Part shown: in pieces, positions 27,646 to 35,798 of the stretch | Numbering within the stretch: position 1 is the first letter of the stretch | How the letters are laid out: the number at the start of each line of letters is the position of its first letter | NCBI RefSeq assembly: GCF_028463845.1 | Contig: NZ_CP116805.1 | Span: 558,001 to 622,000, forward strand | DNA length: 64,000 nt | DNA from: Gimibacter soli | GTDB lineage: Bacteria; Pseudomonadota; Alphaproteobacteria; Sphingomonadales; Kordiimonadaceae | Direction: 5' to 3' | Notes under the pieces: generated by a model | What the model saw: the letters and a program-made list of their open reading frames with translations, nothing else | What the model was told of the DNA's origin: nothing | Database searches by the model: none | Made by a program: the position numbers and the translations under genes

Positions 27646-29187
27646 ATGACCAACAGTAACGAGGGCAAGGCGCAGCCGGCCGGAACCGATTCACCTATTC
27701 CACTCGGGCTGGCGCTTCTGCCGCTCCTCATTCTGATGGCGCTTCTCGCCGGGTCCGTGGCCCTGTTCGGCGACGGTTCCTCGGGCGGGCCGAACCAGAT
27801 TTCGCTGCTTATGGCCTCGGGCGTGGCTTTCATCATCGGCGGTCGCCGGGGGATGACCTGGCCGCAGATGGAAAAGGTGATCGTGGACGGCATCTCGCTC
27901 GCCCTCGGTGCCTGCCTCATCCTTCTGGCCATCGGGTCGCTGATCGGCGCCTGGATGCTGGCGGGAACAGCGCCCGCGCTGATTTACCACGGCCTTGGCA
28001 TTCTGGATGCCGACTGGTTCTATCCGGCCTCGCTCATCATCTGCGCCATGGTCTCGGTGACGATCGGCTCCAGCTGGACAACCGCCGGCACCATCGGCCT
28101 CGCGCTGATCGGGATTGCCCAGGTGATGGGCCTGTCGCTTGAGGTTACGGCAGGTGCGGTTATCTCCGGCGCCTATTTCGGGGACAAGCTTTCGCCCCTT
28201 TCGGACACCACCAACCTGGCGCCTGCCATGGTCGGCACCGATCTTTTCACCCATATCCGCCATATGCTGTGGACGACGGTGCCTTCGGTGATCATCGCGC
28301 TGATCCTCTTTACCGTCATCGGCTTCTCGACAAGCCATACGGCGGCCTCCACCGATACGATCGATGCGATCCGGGGGATTCTCTCCACCGAATATAATCT
28401 CGGCTGGCCGACCTTCCTGCCGCTCGTGATCCTGCTGTTCCTTGCCTTCCGCAAGTTCCCGGCCTTCCCGACCATCGTGATCGGGGCGCTTGCCGGCTGC
28501 GCGGTTGCGATTTTCTACCAACCCAGTGTGGTGACGCAGTTTGGCGACCCGGAAGGCGGGATGTCGGCTTTTGCAGCGTCCGCGAAGGCAATGTGGATGG
28601 CGCTCGCCAACGGCTTCTCGGCATCCACCGGTGACGAAGCGCTCGATAGCCTCCTGTCGCGCGGCGGCATGTCCAGCATGCTGAACACCATCTGGCTGAT
28701 CATGACCGCCATGACCTTCGGCGCCTCGATGGAGCAAACCGGCCTTCTGCCGCGTATCGTTGAAGTGCTGCTCAAAGGCGTGCGCGGTACCGGTTCGCTG
28801 ATCGTGACCACGGTGCTGACGTCTGTCGGCATGAATGTGATTGCGGCGGACCAATATATTGCCATCGTGCTGCCGGGCCGCATGTACCGCATGGAGTTTG
28901 CCCGTCGCGGCCTTGCCCCGCAGAACCTTTCGCGCACGCTCGAGGACGCTGGCACCATGACCTCGGCGCTGATCCCGTGGAACACCTGCGGTGCCTTCAT
29001 GGCAGCGACGCTCGGCGTGCCGACCTTCGCCTATGCGCCCTATGCCTTCCTCAATATCATGAACCCGCTGATGGCCATCTTCTACGGGCTCACCAACATC
29101 AAGATCCAGCCGCTTTCACCGGATGAGGTGAACGAGATCGTGCATCTGGAAGAACATCACGTGGGTGAAGGCCCGATCCGTCATTGA
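27646..29187 (+). CDS. nhaC: NhaC-family Na+/H+ antiporter
   Basis: A polytopic inner-membrane protein of 513 residues with roughly a dozen hydrophobic helices. It carries the NhaC-type segment TIGSSWTTAGTIG and the SGAYFGDKLSPLSDTTN motif (about residues 175-190). Family members exchange sodium for protons, and some carry organic acids. The ATG at 27646 is preceded by GGGAG. The in-frame TTG at 27634 is less likely. Its place behind two exported hydrolases suggests ion supply for uptake, or transport of a product (inference). Confidence 0.88.
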   Translation: MTNSNEGKAQPAGTDSPIPLGLALLPLLILMALLAGSVALFGDGSSGGPNQISLLMASGVAFIIGGRRGMTWPQMEKVIVDGISLALGACLILLAIGSLIGAWMLAGTAPALIYHGLGILDADWFYPASLIICAMVSVTIGSSWTTAGTIGLALIGIAQVMGLSLEVTAGAVISGAYFGDKLSPLSDTTNLAPAMVGTDLFTHIRHMLWTTVPSVIIALILFTVIGFSTSHTAASTDTIDAIRGILSTEYNLGWPTFLPLVILLFLAFRKFPAFPTIVIGALAGCAVAIFYQPSVVTQFGDPEGGMSAFAASAKAMWMALANGFSASTGDEALDSLLSRGGMSSMLNTIWLIMTAMTFGASMEQTGLLPRIVEVLLKGVRGTGSLIVTTVLTSVGMNVIAADQYIAIVLPGRMYRMEFARRGLAPQNLSRTLEDAGTMTSALIPWNTCGAFMAATLGVPTFAYAPYAFLNIMNPLMAIFYGLTNIKIQPLSPDEVNEIVHLEEHHVGEGPIRH

Positions 29188-29212
29188 GGCGTGAAGCGGC
29201 GCCCCGAAGCCT

Positions 29213-30373
29213 TCATTCAGGCTTCTGGTAGCGCCCGTATTTCTTGAGAAGATCAACAAGGGCATCCTGAGGGATGCCCTTGACGTATCGGCCCTGGGTG
29301 CCGGTCATGTCGCGCCCGGCGACGAGCGCGTTGACAATGGCTTCTTCGGTCGCCTCCACCGTGCCCCGGAACAGCGGGTCCATATTCTCGTTGGCGAGCA
29401 TGGTGATATTGGCGGGGGCCCCCGCTTGCGAGGCCGCGTCGTTCGCAGTCGAAAAGGCGAGGAAAATATCCCCCGATCCGTTCCCGGCGTAGGAGCCGAC
29501 CCGCGCCAGCCCCATTGTCGCCCGCTTGGCGACGCGCGCCAGCTGGTGTGGTAGCAGCGGTGCGTCCGTCGCCACCAGAATGATGATCGAGCCTGTGTCG
29601 GCGTTCGGCCCCGTGGGGGCCTGATAGACCATTTCATCCCGCAGATGCTGCCCGACCGGGACACCGGCCACAGTCAGCGTATCGCGGATGCCATAGTTTG
29701 CCTGCACCAGCACACCAACCGTATAAGTCGTGCCGTCCGACTTGATAAGGCGCGAGGCCGTGCCGGTGCCGCATTTGAATTCGTGGCAGATCATGCCGGT
29801 GCCGCCGCCTGTGGCCCCTTCTGCCACCGGGCCGGAGCTGGCTTTTTCGATGGCGTCGAACACATGCTGCGGCTTCACATGGAAACCGTTGATCTCGTTC
29901 AGATGCCCGTCCCACGTTTCGGCGACAACAGGCAGCGACCACCAGTAGCCCGAGGCATCGGCGCCCCCTGCCTTCACCCGCCATTCAATGGCAGCGTCGC
30001 GCACTACGCCCACGGAATGGGTATTGGTCAGGAAGATCGGGCCTTCCACAAAGCCCGATTCCGCGATCCAGTGGCTGCCGGTCAGTTCGCCGTTGCCGTT
30101 TTGCGAGAAGACGGCGCCGAACACCGGCTTATCCTGCGTGTCGCGCCCGCGCGGCAGGATGGCGGTGACGCCGGTGCGCACGCCTTCGCCCTCGATCAGC
30201 GTCACTTCGCCGACCGTTACGCCTTTCACATCCGTGATGGCGTTCCATGTGCCCGGTGTGCCGGTGAAGGGGATGCCGATGTCACGTGCCCTCGGCTGGG
30301 GCGCGCGGGGTTCTGCCGCCAGCGCCGTTCCAGCCATCAGGAGTACGCCAAGCGCACCTGCCAAAGTCTTCAT
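29213..30373 (-). CDS. P1-family peptidase (DmpA/BapA-type aminopeptidase), exported
   Basis: An N-terminal-nucleophile hydrolase of 386 residues. The signal peptide is MKTLAGALGVLLMAGTALA. The protein is expected to cleave itself between Gly261 and Ser262 (DTGSIIILVATDAP), freeing Ser262 as nucleophile. GGGTGMICHEFKCGTGTASR (about 189-208) is the family signature. DmpA is a D-/L-aminopeptidase and BapA enzymes cut beta-amino-acid peptides, including beta-alanyl peptides. The start is the ATG at 30373 behind GGAGGG. A longer frame to 30490 runs into the divergent gene. It is divergent from the TMADH-family gene. Confidence 0.92.
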   Translation of the reverse strand: MKTLAGALGVLLMAGTALAAEPRAPQPRARDIGIPFTGTPGTWNAITDVKGVTVGEVTLIEGEGVRTGVTAILPRGRDTQDKPVFGAVFSQNGNGELTGSHWIAESGFVEGPIFLTNTHSVGVVRDAAIEWRVKAGGADASGYWWSLPVVAETWDGHLNEINGFHVKPQHVFDAIEKASSGPVAEGATGGGTGMICHEFKCGTGTASRLIKSDGTTYTVGVLVQANYGIRDTLTVAGVPVGQHLRDEMVYQAPTGPNADTGSIIILVATDAPLLPHQLARVAKRATMGLARVGSYAGNGSGDIFLAFSTANDAASQAGAPANITMLANENMDPLFRGTVEATEEAIVNALVAGRDMTGTQGRYVKGIPQDALVDLLKKYGRYQKPE

Positions 30374-30482
30374 CGACCGACCCTCCGTTTTGGGATACCT
30401 AGAGCGTCCAAGATGATTGCGCGGCGGGGGGCTGGCAACTGAAACGGCCTCCCGTGCGCGACCCGCACGAAAAGAAGGCCCC

Positions 30483-32549
30483 ATGTCCATGCGCGACCCC
30501 CGTTACGATATCCTGTTTGAACCCGTGAAGATCGGCCCGGTGACTGCAAAGAACCGTTTCTTCCAGGTGCCGCACTGCAATGGCATGGGCCACGGGATGC
30601 CGGAAAGCCATGCCGCGATGCGCGAGGTGAAGGCCGAAGGCGGCTGGGCGGTTGTCTCAACGGAAGAATGTGAAATCCATCCGTCTGGCGACGTCAGTCC
30701 CTATGTGGAAGCGCGGCTTTGGGACGATCACGATATCCCGGCGCTGAAACTGATGTGCGACAAGGTGCATGCCCACGGCGGCCTCGCCGCGGTGGAACTG
30801 ACGCACAACGGCCCGACGGCCTCGAACCTTTTCAGCCGCGAAGTGCTGATCGCCCCGTCGCACCAGCCATCCAAATATGGCTACCCCGCACAGGCGCGCG
30901 GGATGGATATGGAAGATATCCGCAACTATCGCCGCTGGCACCGCGAGGCCGCCATTCGCGGCAAAAAGGCGGGCTTCGATATCATCTATGTCTATGCGGC
31001 GCACGACCTGTCGCTTGCCATGCATTTCCTGCAGAAACGCCGCAACCACCGGACGGACGAATATGGCGGCAGCCTCGAGAACCGCGCACGCCTTCTGAAA
31101 GAAGTGCTGATCGACACCAAGGAAGCGGTGGGCGACACCTGCGGGGTAGCGCTGCGCTTTGCGGTCGACGAGCTGATCGGTGCAGGTGGCATCACGGTTG
31201 AGGAAGCCAAGGATGTGGTCGCCATGGTCGCCGAGATCCCGGACCTCTGGGACGTCAATCTCGCTGCCTGGTACAATGATTCGATCCCGTCGCGCTTCGC
31301 ACCCGAAGGCGCGCAGGAGCCTTTCATCAACTGGGTGAAAAGCCTGACGACGAAGCCCGTGGTGGGCGTGGGCCGTTTCACCTCGCCCGATACGATGGTC
31401 TCGCAAATCAGGCGCGGGGTGATCGACATGATCGGCGCGGCGCGGCCGTCGATTGCCGACCCCTTCCTGCCGAAAAAGATCGAGGATGGCCGGGTGGAGG
31501 ACATCCGCGAATGTATCGGTTGCAATATCTGCGTATCGGGCGACATGACCATCACCCCGATCCGCTGCACGCAAAACCCCTCGATGGGCGAAGAATGGCG
31601 CAAGGGCTGGCACCCCGACCGCATCCGCAAGGCCGAATCCGATGCCCGTATCCTTGTGGTCGGCGCTGGCCCGGCAGGGCTTGAAGCTACCCGCGCGCTC
31701 GGGTCACGTGGCTATGAAGTGCATCTGGCTGAAGCCACCCGCGTGCTCGGCGGACGGGTCGACCGCGAAGCCAAGCTTCCGGGCCTTGCCGAATGGGGCC
31801 GGGTGCGCGACTGGCGCGTCGGCCAGATCGACAAGCTGACGAATGTTTCGGTGTACCGGGAATCGCCGCTGGCGGCCGATGATATCCTCGAGTTTGGCGC
31901 CTCGCATGTGGTGGTGGCAACCGGCAGCCGCTGGCGCGCCGATGCCTTCGGTCGCTCGGCCCATGCGCCGGTCATCAGCGAGGGCACACCGAATGTGCTG
32001 ACACCCGACGACATCATGGACGGCGCTGCCCTCAAGGGCCATGTGGTCATCTATGATGACGACTATTTCTATATGGCAAGCGTGATGGCCGAAGTGGCGG
32101 CGAAGGCCGGCTGCAGCGTGACGCTCGTCACCAGCGACGATACGGTCGCCAGCTGGTCCTCGAACACGCTTGACTACCGGCACATCATGAAGCGGCTTCA
32201 CAAGGTCGGCGTGAAGATGCTGCCGTCATTGTCGCTCACTGGCTGGGACGGGGCCAAGGCCGCGTTCGAGCATAGCTGGTCGGGCGCGGAAGAGGTTGTC
32301 TCGGGCGACATAATTATCCCCGTCACCATGCGCCTGCCGAACGACGGGCTCTATCTCGACCTCAAGGCCCGCGCGGCGGACTGGGCGGACGCAGGCATCG
32401 CATCCGTGAAAGTGATCGGCGACGCCGAAGCGCCGGGGCTGATCGCCCACGCCGTTTACGCCGGGCACCGCTACGCGCAGGAACTGGATGGGCCGGACCG
32501 CGGCGAGGTCAAGTTCCGCCGCCACCTGCATACGGCGGTGACGCCCTAG
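30483..32549 (+). CDS. trimethylamine-dehydrogenase-family iron-sulfur flavoprotein, altered substrate pocket
   Basis: A 688-residue relative of trimethylamine/dimethylamine/histamine dehydrogenases. These oxidatively deaminate amines and pass electrons through FMN and a [4Fe-4S] cluster to ETF. The TIM barrel occupies about residues 8-340. Cys32 (VPHCNG) matches the cysteine that binds 6-S-cysteinyl-FMN. Cys344, Cys347, Cys350 and Cys362 form the cluster site. ADP/NAD-type domains with VVGAGPAGLE (392-401) follow. Of the TMADH aromatic bowl, the Tyr60 position is Glu62, Trp264 is kept as Trp263, and Trp355 is Asp354. It is therefore not a trimethylamine dehydrogenase. The ATG at 30483 follows AAGAAGG. 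It overlaps the tauE-like gene end by 4 bases. Confidence 0.85.
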   Translation: MSMRDPRYDILFEPVKIGPVTAKNRFFQVPHCNGMGHGMPESHAAMREVKAEGGWAVVSTEECEIHPSGDVSPYVEARLWDDHDIPALKLMCDKVHAHGGLAAVELTHNGPTASNLFSREVLIAPSHQPSKYGYPAQARGMDMEDIRNYRRWHREAAIRGKKAGFDIIYVYAAHDLSLAMHFLQKRRNHRTDEYGGSLENRARLLKEVLIDTKEAVGDTCGVALRFAVDELIGAGGITVEEAKDVVAMVAEIPDLWDVNLAAWYNDSIPSRFAPEGAQEPFINWVKSLTTKPVVGVGRFTSPDTMVSQIRRGVIDMIGAARPSIADPFLPKKIEDGRVEDIRECIGCNICVSGDMTITPIRCTQNPSMGEEWRKGWHPDRIRKAESDARILVVGAGPAGLEATRALGSRGYEVHLAEATRVLGGRVDREAKLPGLAEWGRVRDWRVGQIDKLTNVSVYRESPLAADDILEFGASHVVVATGSRWRADAFGRSAHAPVISEGTPNVLTPDDIMDGAALKGHVVIYDDDYFYMASVMAEVAAKAGCSVTLVTSDDTVASWSSNTLDYRHIMKRLHKVGVKMLPSLSLTGWDGAKAAFEHSWSGAEEVVSGDIIIPVTMRLPNDGLYLDLKARAADWADAGIASVKVIGDAEAPGLIAHAVYAGHRYAQELDGPDRGEVKFRRHLHTAVTP

Positions 32550-33601
32550 GCTTTCTCGGTCGCGAGCTTTTCGGGGGTGGCTGCCTTGGTGGTGGCTGCT
32601 TCCCGTCGTTCGCCCACCAGCTCGGCGCCCCAAGCCCTGAGCTTTTCAAAGCCCCAGAGGAAAGCAAGGACGCCAGCGAGCGCGAGCGCGATACCGCCGA
32701 GGCCGAGGGCAGCGCGTTCGGCCACGCAGGTCCAGACAAACTGGCCGACACAAAGGACCGCGACGAACAGGAGCGTTGGCTTGCGGCCGATCAGTTCCAC
32801 AACAAACACGCCAAGCGGCGCGCCAAGGGCCACGACGGGGGCGGCTGCCAGCCAGTTTTCATAAACGCCGGGCTGGACGCCGGGCCCTATGGCCTTGACC
32901 GCGATGCCAAGGACGGACGTGAAGGCCATGATGACGACGGAGGTCGGGATCGCGATCTTCAGGTCAGCGCGGGTGAGGAGCACGAGGGCCGCATAGATCA
33001 CCATGTCGATCCCAACGCCGGTGACGGCCGCCACGGTGGCGCCGGCACCAAGCCCGAGCTTGAGGCCGAGGCGGAAGTCCCAGCGTTCGTCAAATTCGGT
33101 CATGCCGCTATGGCCGGCAATTTCGTTGATCCGGTAGAGATGCAGGACGCCGAAGCTTGCCCAGACGACCGCGAAGATCACCTTGATCCAGAGCTCCGGG
33201 ATGAAAGGCGCCACAAAGAAGATACCGAAGGGCGTGCCGATCAGGCTGCCGAGCATGGCGCCCTTGAGGAGGCTCCAGGCCAGCGGCTGGCGGCGGGCGA
33301 GGATGAAGATCGTCGCACTTGTCATACCGATGGACTGGACGGCGAAGCTGAAATCACGCCCGAGTGTTGCCGGCATGTCAAAGAAAAGGACAAGAACGGG
33401 GAAGCCGACGGTGCCGCCCCCCATGGGCGTCGAGCCCGCCACATAGCTGCCCATCGCCATCGCGGCGGCAATCGGCCAGTGCGCAACCGCGGCGGCCCAG
33501 CCGCCTAGGCCAAAGTTGAGCCAGGCCCAGGTGGAATAGAAGGCCGCAAGCCACAGGAACCAGACCCAGTAATATTTCTTGCGCGCCGGCAGCAAACTCA
33601 T
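32546..33601 (-). CDS. TauE/SafE-family sulfite/organosulfonate exporter
   Basis: A 351-residue integral membrane protein with about eight hydrophobic helices and the family motif AGSTPMGGGTVGFPVL near residue 55. TauE/SafE proteins export sulfite, sulfoacetate or related anions across the inner membrane. The ATG at 33601 follows GAGGGGGAC. Its stop codon overlaps the convergent TMADH-like stop in a shared CTAG at 32546-32549. A C-terminal cytoplasmic tail rich in Ala/Lys/Thr (about 325-351) is extra. The substrate cannot be read from the sequence. Confidence 0.88.
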   Translation of the reverse strand: MSLLPARKKYYWVWFLWLAAFYSTWAWLNFGLGGWAAAVAHWPIAAAMAMGSYVAGSTPMGGGTVGFPVLVLFFDMPATLGRDFSFAVQSIGMTSATIFILARRQPLAWSLLKGAMLGSLIGTPFGIFFVAPFIPELWIKVIFAVVWASFGVLHLYRINEIAGHSGMTEFDERWDFRLGLKLGLGAGATVAAVTGVGIDMVIYAALVLLTRADLKIAIPTSVVIMAFTSVLGIAVKAIGPGVQPGVYENWLAAAPVVALGAPLGVFVVELIGRKPTLLFVAVLCVGQFVWTCVAERAALGLGGIALALAGVLAFLWGFEKLRAWGAELVGERREAATTKAATPEKLATEKA

Positions 33602-33684
33602 GACGTCCCCCTCAGTCGTCCGGCCCGCGCCCCGGGCCGCCCGCCACTTTCTGACGGGTATCCGGGGAGCGCCAGCAAGAAAAT

Positions 33685-34974
33685 CTAACGGGCACCTTCA
33701 TCCTTGTAGATCACGCCGCCTTTCATCACGGCCGATACATGCTCGACTTTCGACACATCGCTCATCAGGTCGCCTTCCACGGCAACCAGATCGGCATATT
33801 TGCCGGGGGCGATGGAACCCACCTCTTTTTCCCAGCCAAGAAGCTCGGCGGAAGACAAGGTGGCGGAGCGGATGGCCTGCATCGGGGTCATGCCATATTT
33901 GACCATATAGGCCATCTGGCGGCCATTCAGCCCGTGCGGATAAACGCCGCTGTCGGTGCCATAGGCGATTTTCACGCCGGCCTTCACCGCCTTGCGGAAG
34001 CCCTGGCGCTGGGCGTCGGTCGTGTCATCATTCTTGCGGAGCTGCTCTTCCGGCCAGCCCTCTTCGCGGCCGACGGTGGCGATATAGTCACCGTTATAGA
34101 TGTCGGCGACGAGCCAGGTGCCGCGCTTGGCCATCATGGCGATGGCTTCGTCATCAATCAGCGAGCCGTGCTCGATGGAGCGCACACCGGCGCGAACCGC
34201 ATTCTTGATGCCCTCGGCCCCGTGCGCGTGCGCGGTGACATAGACATCATAGTGTGCGGCTTCAACGACGGCGGCGCGCAGCTCTTCCTCGGAAAGCTCG
34301 ACAGCGCCAACGGCGGTGCCGTTCGTGAGCACCGCGCCCGTTGCCAGCGTCTTGATGAAGGTGGCGCCGCGCTGAATCAGCGAGCGTACCTTCAGGCGTA
34401 CTTCATCGGCATTCTTCACTTCGCCGAACTTCATGTCGGCCGGCACGCCCACATCCAGCGCCTGATCGGTGATCGCGCCCGAGCCGCCGGGCACGGTGAC
34501 ATAGGCGCCAACCACCGCCATACGCGGGCCGATGATATCGCCGCGGTCGATGGCGTCCCTCAGCGCCACATCATTGAAGGCGCGCCACGTGCCCACGTCG
34601 CGCACGGTGGTGAAGCCTGCCATCAGGGTTTCGCGGGCATTCTTCACGCCCACAAGCACCGCTTCAGCGGCCGATACCTCGAGGGGGGCAAGCGGATTGT
34701 TCGACTGGCCGCCATCCGCGATATGCGTGTGCATGTCCATGAGGCCGGGGATGACGGTGCGGCTGGACCAATCGAGCACGTTCGAGCGCTCGGCCGGGTC
34801 TTTCCAGTCGCTGACGGAAACGATGCGGTCACCGTCCACCACGATCATCTGGTCCTTCAGGACGCGGCCTTTTTCCACATCGACCATCTGGCCGGCGCGG
34901 ATGATCAGCCGGTCTGCCATGGCGGCGGGTGCCACCAGCATCAGGCCCAGAAACAAACTCAGAAAACGACGCAT
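33685..34974 (-). CDS. exported metal-dependent amidohydrolase (imidazolonepropionase/prolidase-like)
   Basis: A 429-residue amidohydrolase-superfamily enzyme with a signal peptide (residues 1-20, ending PAAMA). The metal motif MDMHTHIADGG lies at about residues 75-85. A downstream His pair occurs in TAHAHGAEG and IEHGSL, and the final metal Asp in GTDSGVYPHG. This pattern is that of the exported Xaa-Pro/acyl-Lys dipeptidase-like group, in which the substrate is often an N-acyl or prolyl dipeptide. The ATG at 34974 lies behind GGGGGACAG. It stands in a stretch rich in exported peptidases. Confidence 0.88.
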   Translation of the reverse strand: MRRFLSLFLGLMLVAPAAMADRLIIRAGQMVDVEKGRVLKDQMIVVDGDRIVSVSDWKDPAERSNVLDWSSRTVIPGLMDMHTHIADGGQSNNPLAPLEVSAAEAVLVGVKNARETLMAGFTTVRDVGTWRAFNDVALRDAIDRGDIIGPRMAVVGAYVTVPGGSGAITDQALDVGVPADMKFGEVKNADEVRLKVRSLIQRGATFIKTLATGAVLTNGTAVGAVELSEEELRAAVVEAAHYDVYVTAHAHGAEGIKNAVRAGVRSIEHGSLIDDEAIAMMAKRGTWLVADIYNGDYIATVGREEGWPEEQLRKNDDTTDAQRQGFRKAVKAGVKIAYGTDSGVYPHGLNGRQMAYMVKYGMTPMQAIRSATLSSAELLGWEKEVGSIAPGKYADLVAVEGDLMSDVSKVEHVSAVMKGGVIYKDEGAR

Positions 34975-35079
34975 CGCTGTCCCCCACATTCATTGAATTG
35001 GCGGCAGTCTAGGGACAGGGCGGCCACAAGGGCAACCCCCCAATCGGGCCGTGCGCGATGCGGACGCTGTGCGGCGCGC

Positions 35080-35451
35080 TCAGGCCTTGAGGCCGGCGAG
35101 CACGAGATCGGCGCTCGCCTTGTTGACGGCAAGCGGGATGTCGTTGAGCGCGGCGATGCGGATGAGCGCCTTGATATCCACATCGTGCGGGTGCGGTGAC
35201 AGAGGGTCGATGAAGAAGACAAGCGCCGAAAGGCGTCCCTCGGCGATCATGGCGCCAAGCTGCTGGTCGCCGCCAAGTGGCCCGCTTTTAAGGGGGGTCA
35301 CATCAAGCTCGGGGCAGGCCTCGCGGATGCGGCCGCCGGTGGTGCCGGTGGAAAAGATGCGGAACGAGCCTAGGATATTACGGTGCGCGGTGACCCACGC
35401 CACCATTGCCGCCTTCTTTTCGTCATGCGCCACAAGCCCGATCGCCGTCAT
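35080..35451 (-). CDS. mgsA: methylglyoxal synthase
   Basis: Converts dihydroxyacetone phosphate to methylglyoxal and phosphate, a bypass that relieves phosphate limitation or sugar-phosphate stress. At 123 residues it is slightly shorter than the E. coli enzyme (152). The catalytic aspartate is Asp62 in LGGDQQLG, and His89 (PHPHDVD) matches E. coli His98. The phosphate-binding STGTTGG segment is at residues 34-40. A perfect GGAGGATATAG ribosome binding site precedes the ATG at 35451. It is divergent from the TonB receptor. Confidence 0.95.
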   Translation of the reverse strand: MTAIGLVAHDEKKAAMVAWVTAHRNILGSFRIFSTGTTGGRIREACPELDVTPLKSGPLGGDQQLGAMIAEGRLSALVFFIDPLSPHPHDVDIKALIRIAALNDIPLAVNKASADLVLAGLKA

Positions 35452-35798
35452 CTATATCCTCCGGAAACTGCTGTCGGGGACGAGCCTAACGGGCGCCCGG
35501 ATGATGGCAACAGAAAAGCTTTCGGGGTGTTTGACCCGGCGCAAATTTTCATCATTTTCACCCAAAATCCCGACACACGTAATGGCAGTATTGCTGCCTT
35601 TTCTCGGTTTTTTCGTCACAAAACAATTAATAAAAACATCATGTTACATTTTATTTTGCAAATTCATTTCATCCCGCATTGACCATGTTATATCGTAATG
35701 TTAGCGTTACCAAGTTGGTAACGTTACCAGCGTGCTTTTGAGACTCGGCGAGGGGCCGGGTTTCTATATAAGCTGACTGCTGATTGGGAGGGAATCAT
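35452..35798. other. AT-rich 347-base intergenic region between mgsA and the TonB receptor gene
   Basis: No gene is seen here. The segment from about 35520 to 35700 is much richer in A and T than its neighbours. It carries a possible -10 hexamer TTATAT at 35688-35693 for the receptor gene, immediately followed by the palindromic operators listed separately. The receptor ribosome binding site GGGAGGG lies at 35786-35792. Confidence 0.7.
35705..35729. promoter_or_regulatory. overlapping LacI-type palindromic operators upstream of the TonB receptor
   Basis: Two perfect palindromes share a half-site: CGTTACCAAgTTGGTAACG (35705-35723) and TGGTAACGTTACCA (35716-35729). The second has the central CG and even symmetry typical of LacI/PurR/GalR-family operators. 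They lie just after a candidate -10 and about 70 bases before the ATG, a position suited to repression. No LacI-family gene is in the window, so the regulator would act in trans. Confidence 0.65.

Noticed and set aside
29206-29225. GAAGCC/GGCTTC inverted repeat between nhaC and the P1 peptidase gene as a terminator
   Set aside because: The stem is only 6 bp and no T-tract follows on either strand.
30483-32549. Annotation as trimethylamine dehydrogenase or 2,4-dienoyl-CoA reductase
   Set aside because: Two of the three aromatic pocket residues are replaced by Glu and Asp. The cysteinyl-FMN cysteine argues against a dienoyl-CoA reductase.
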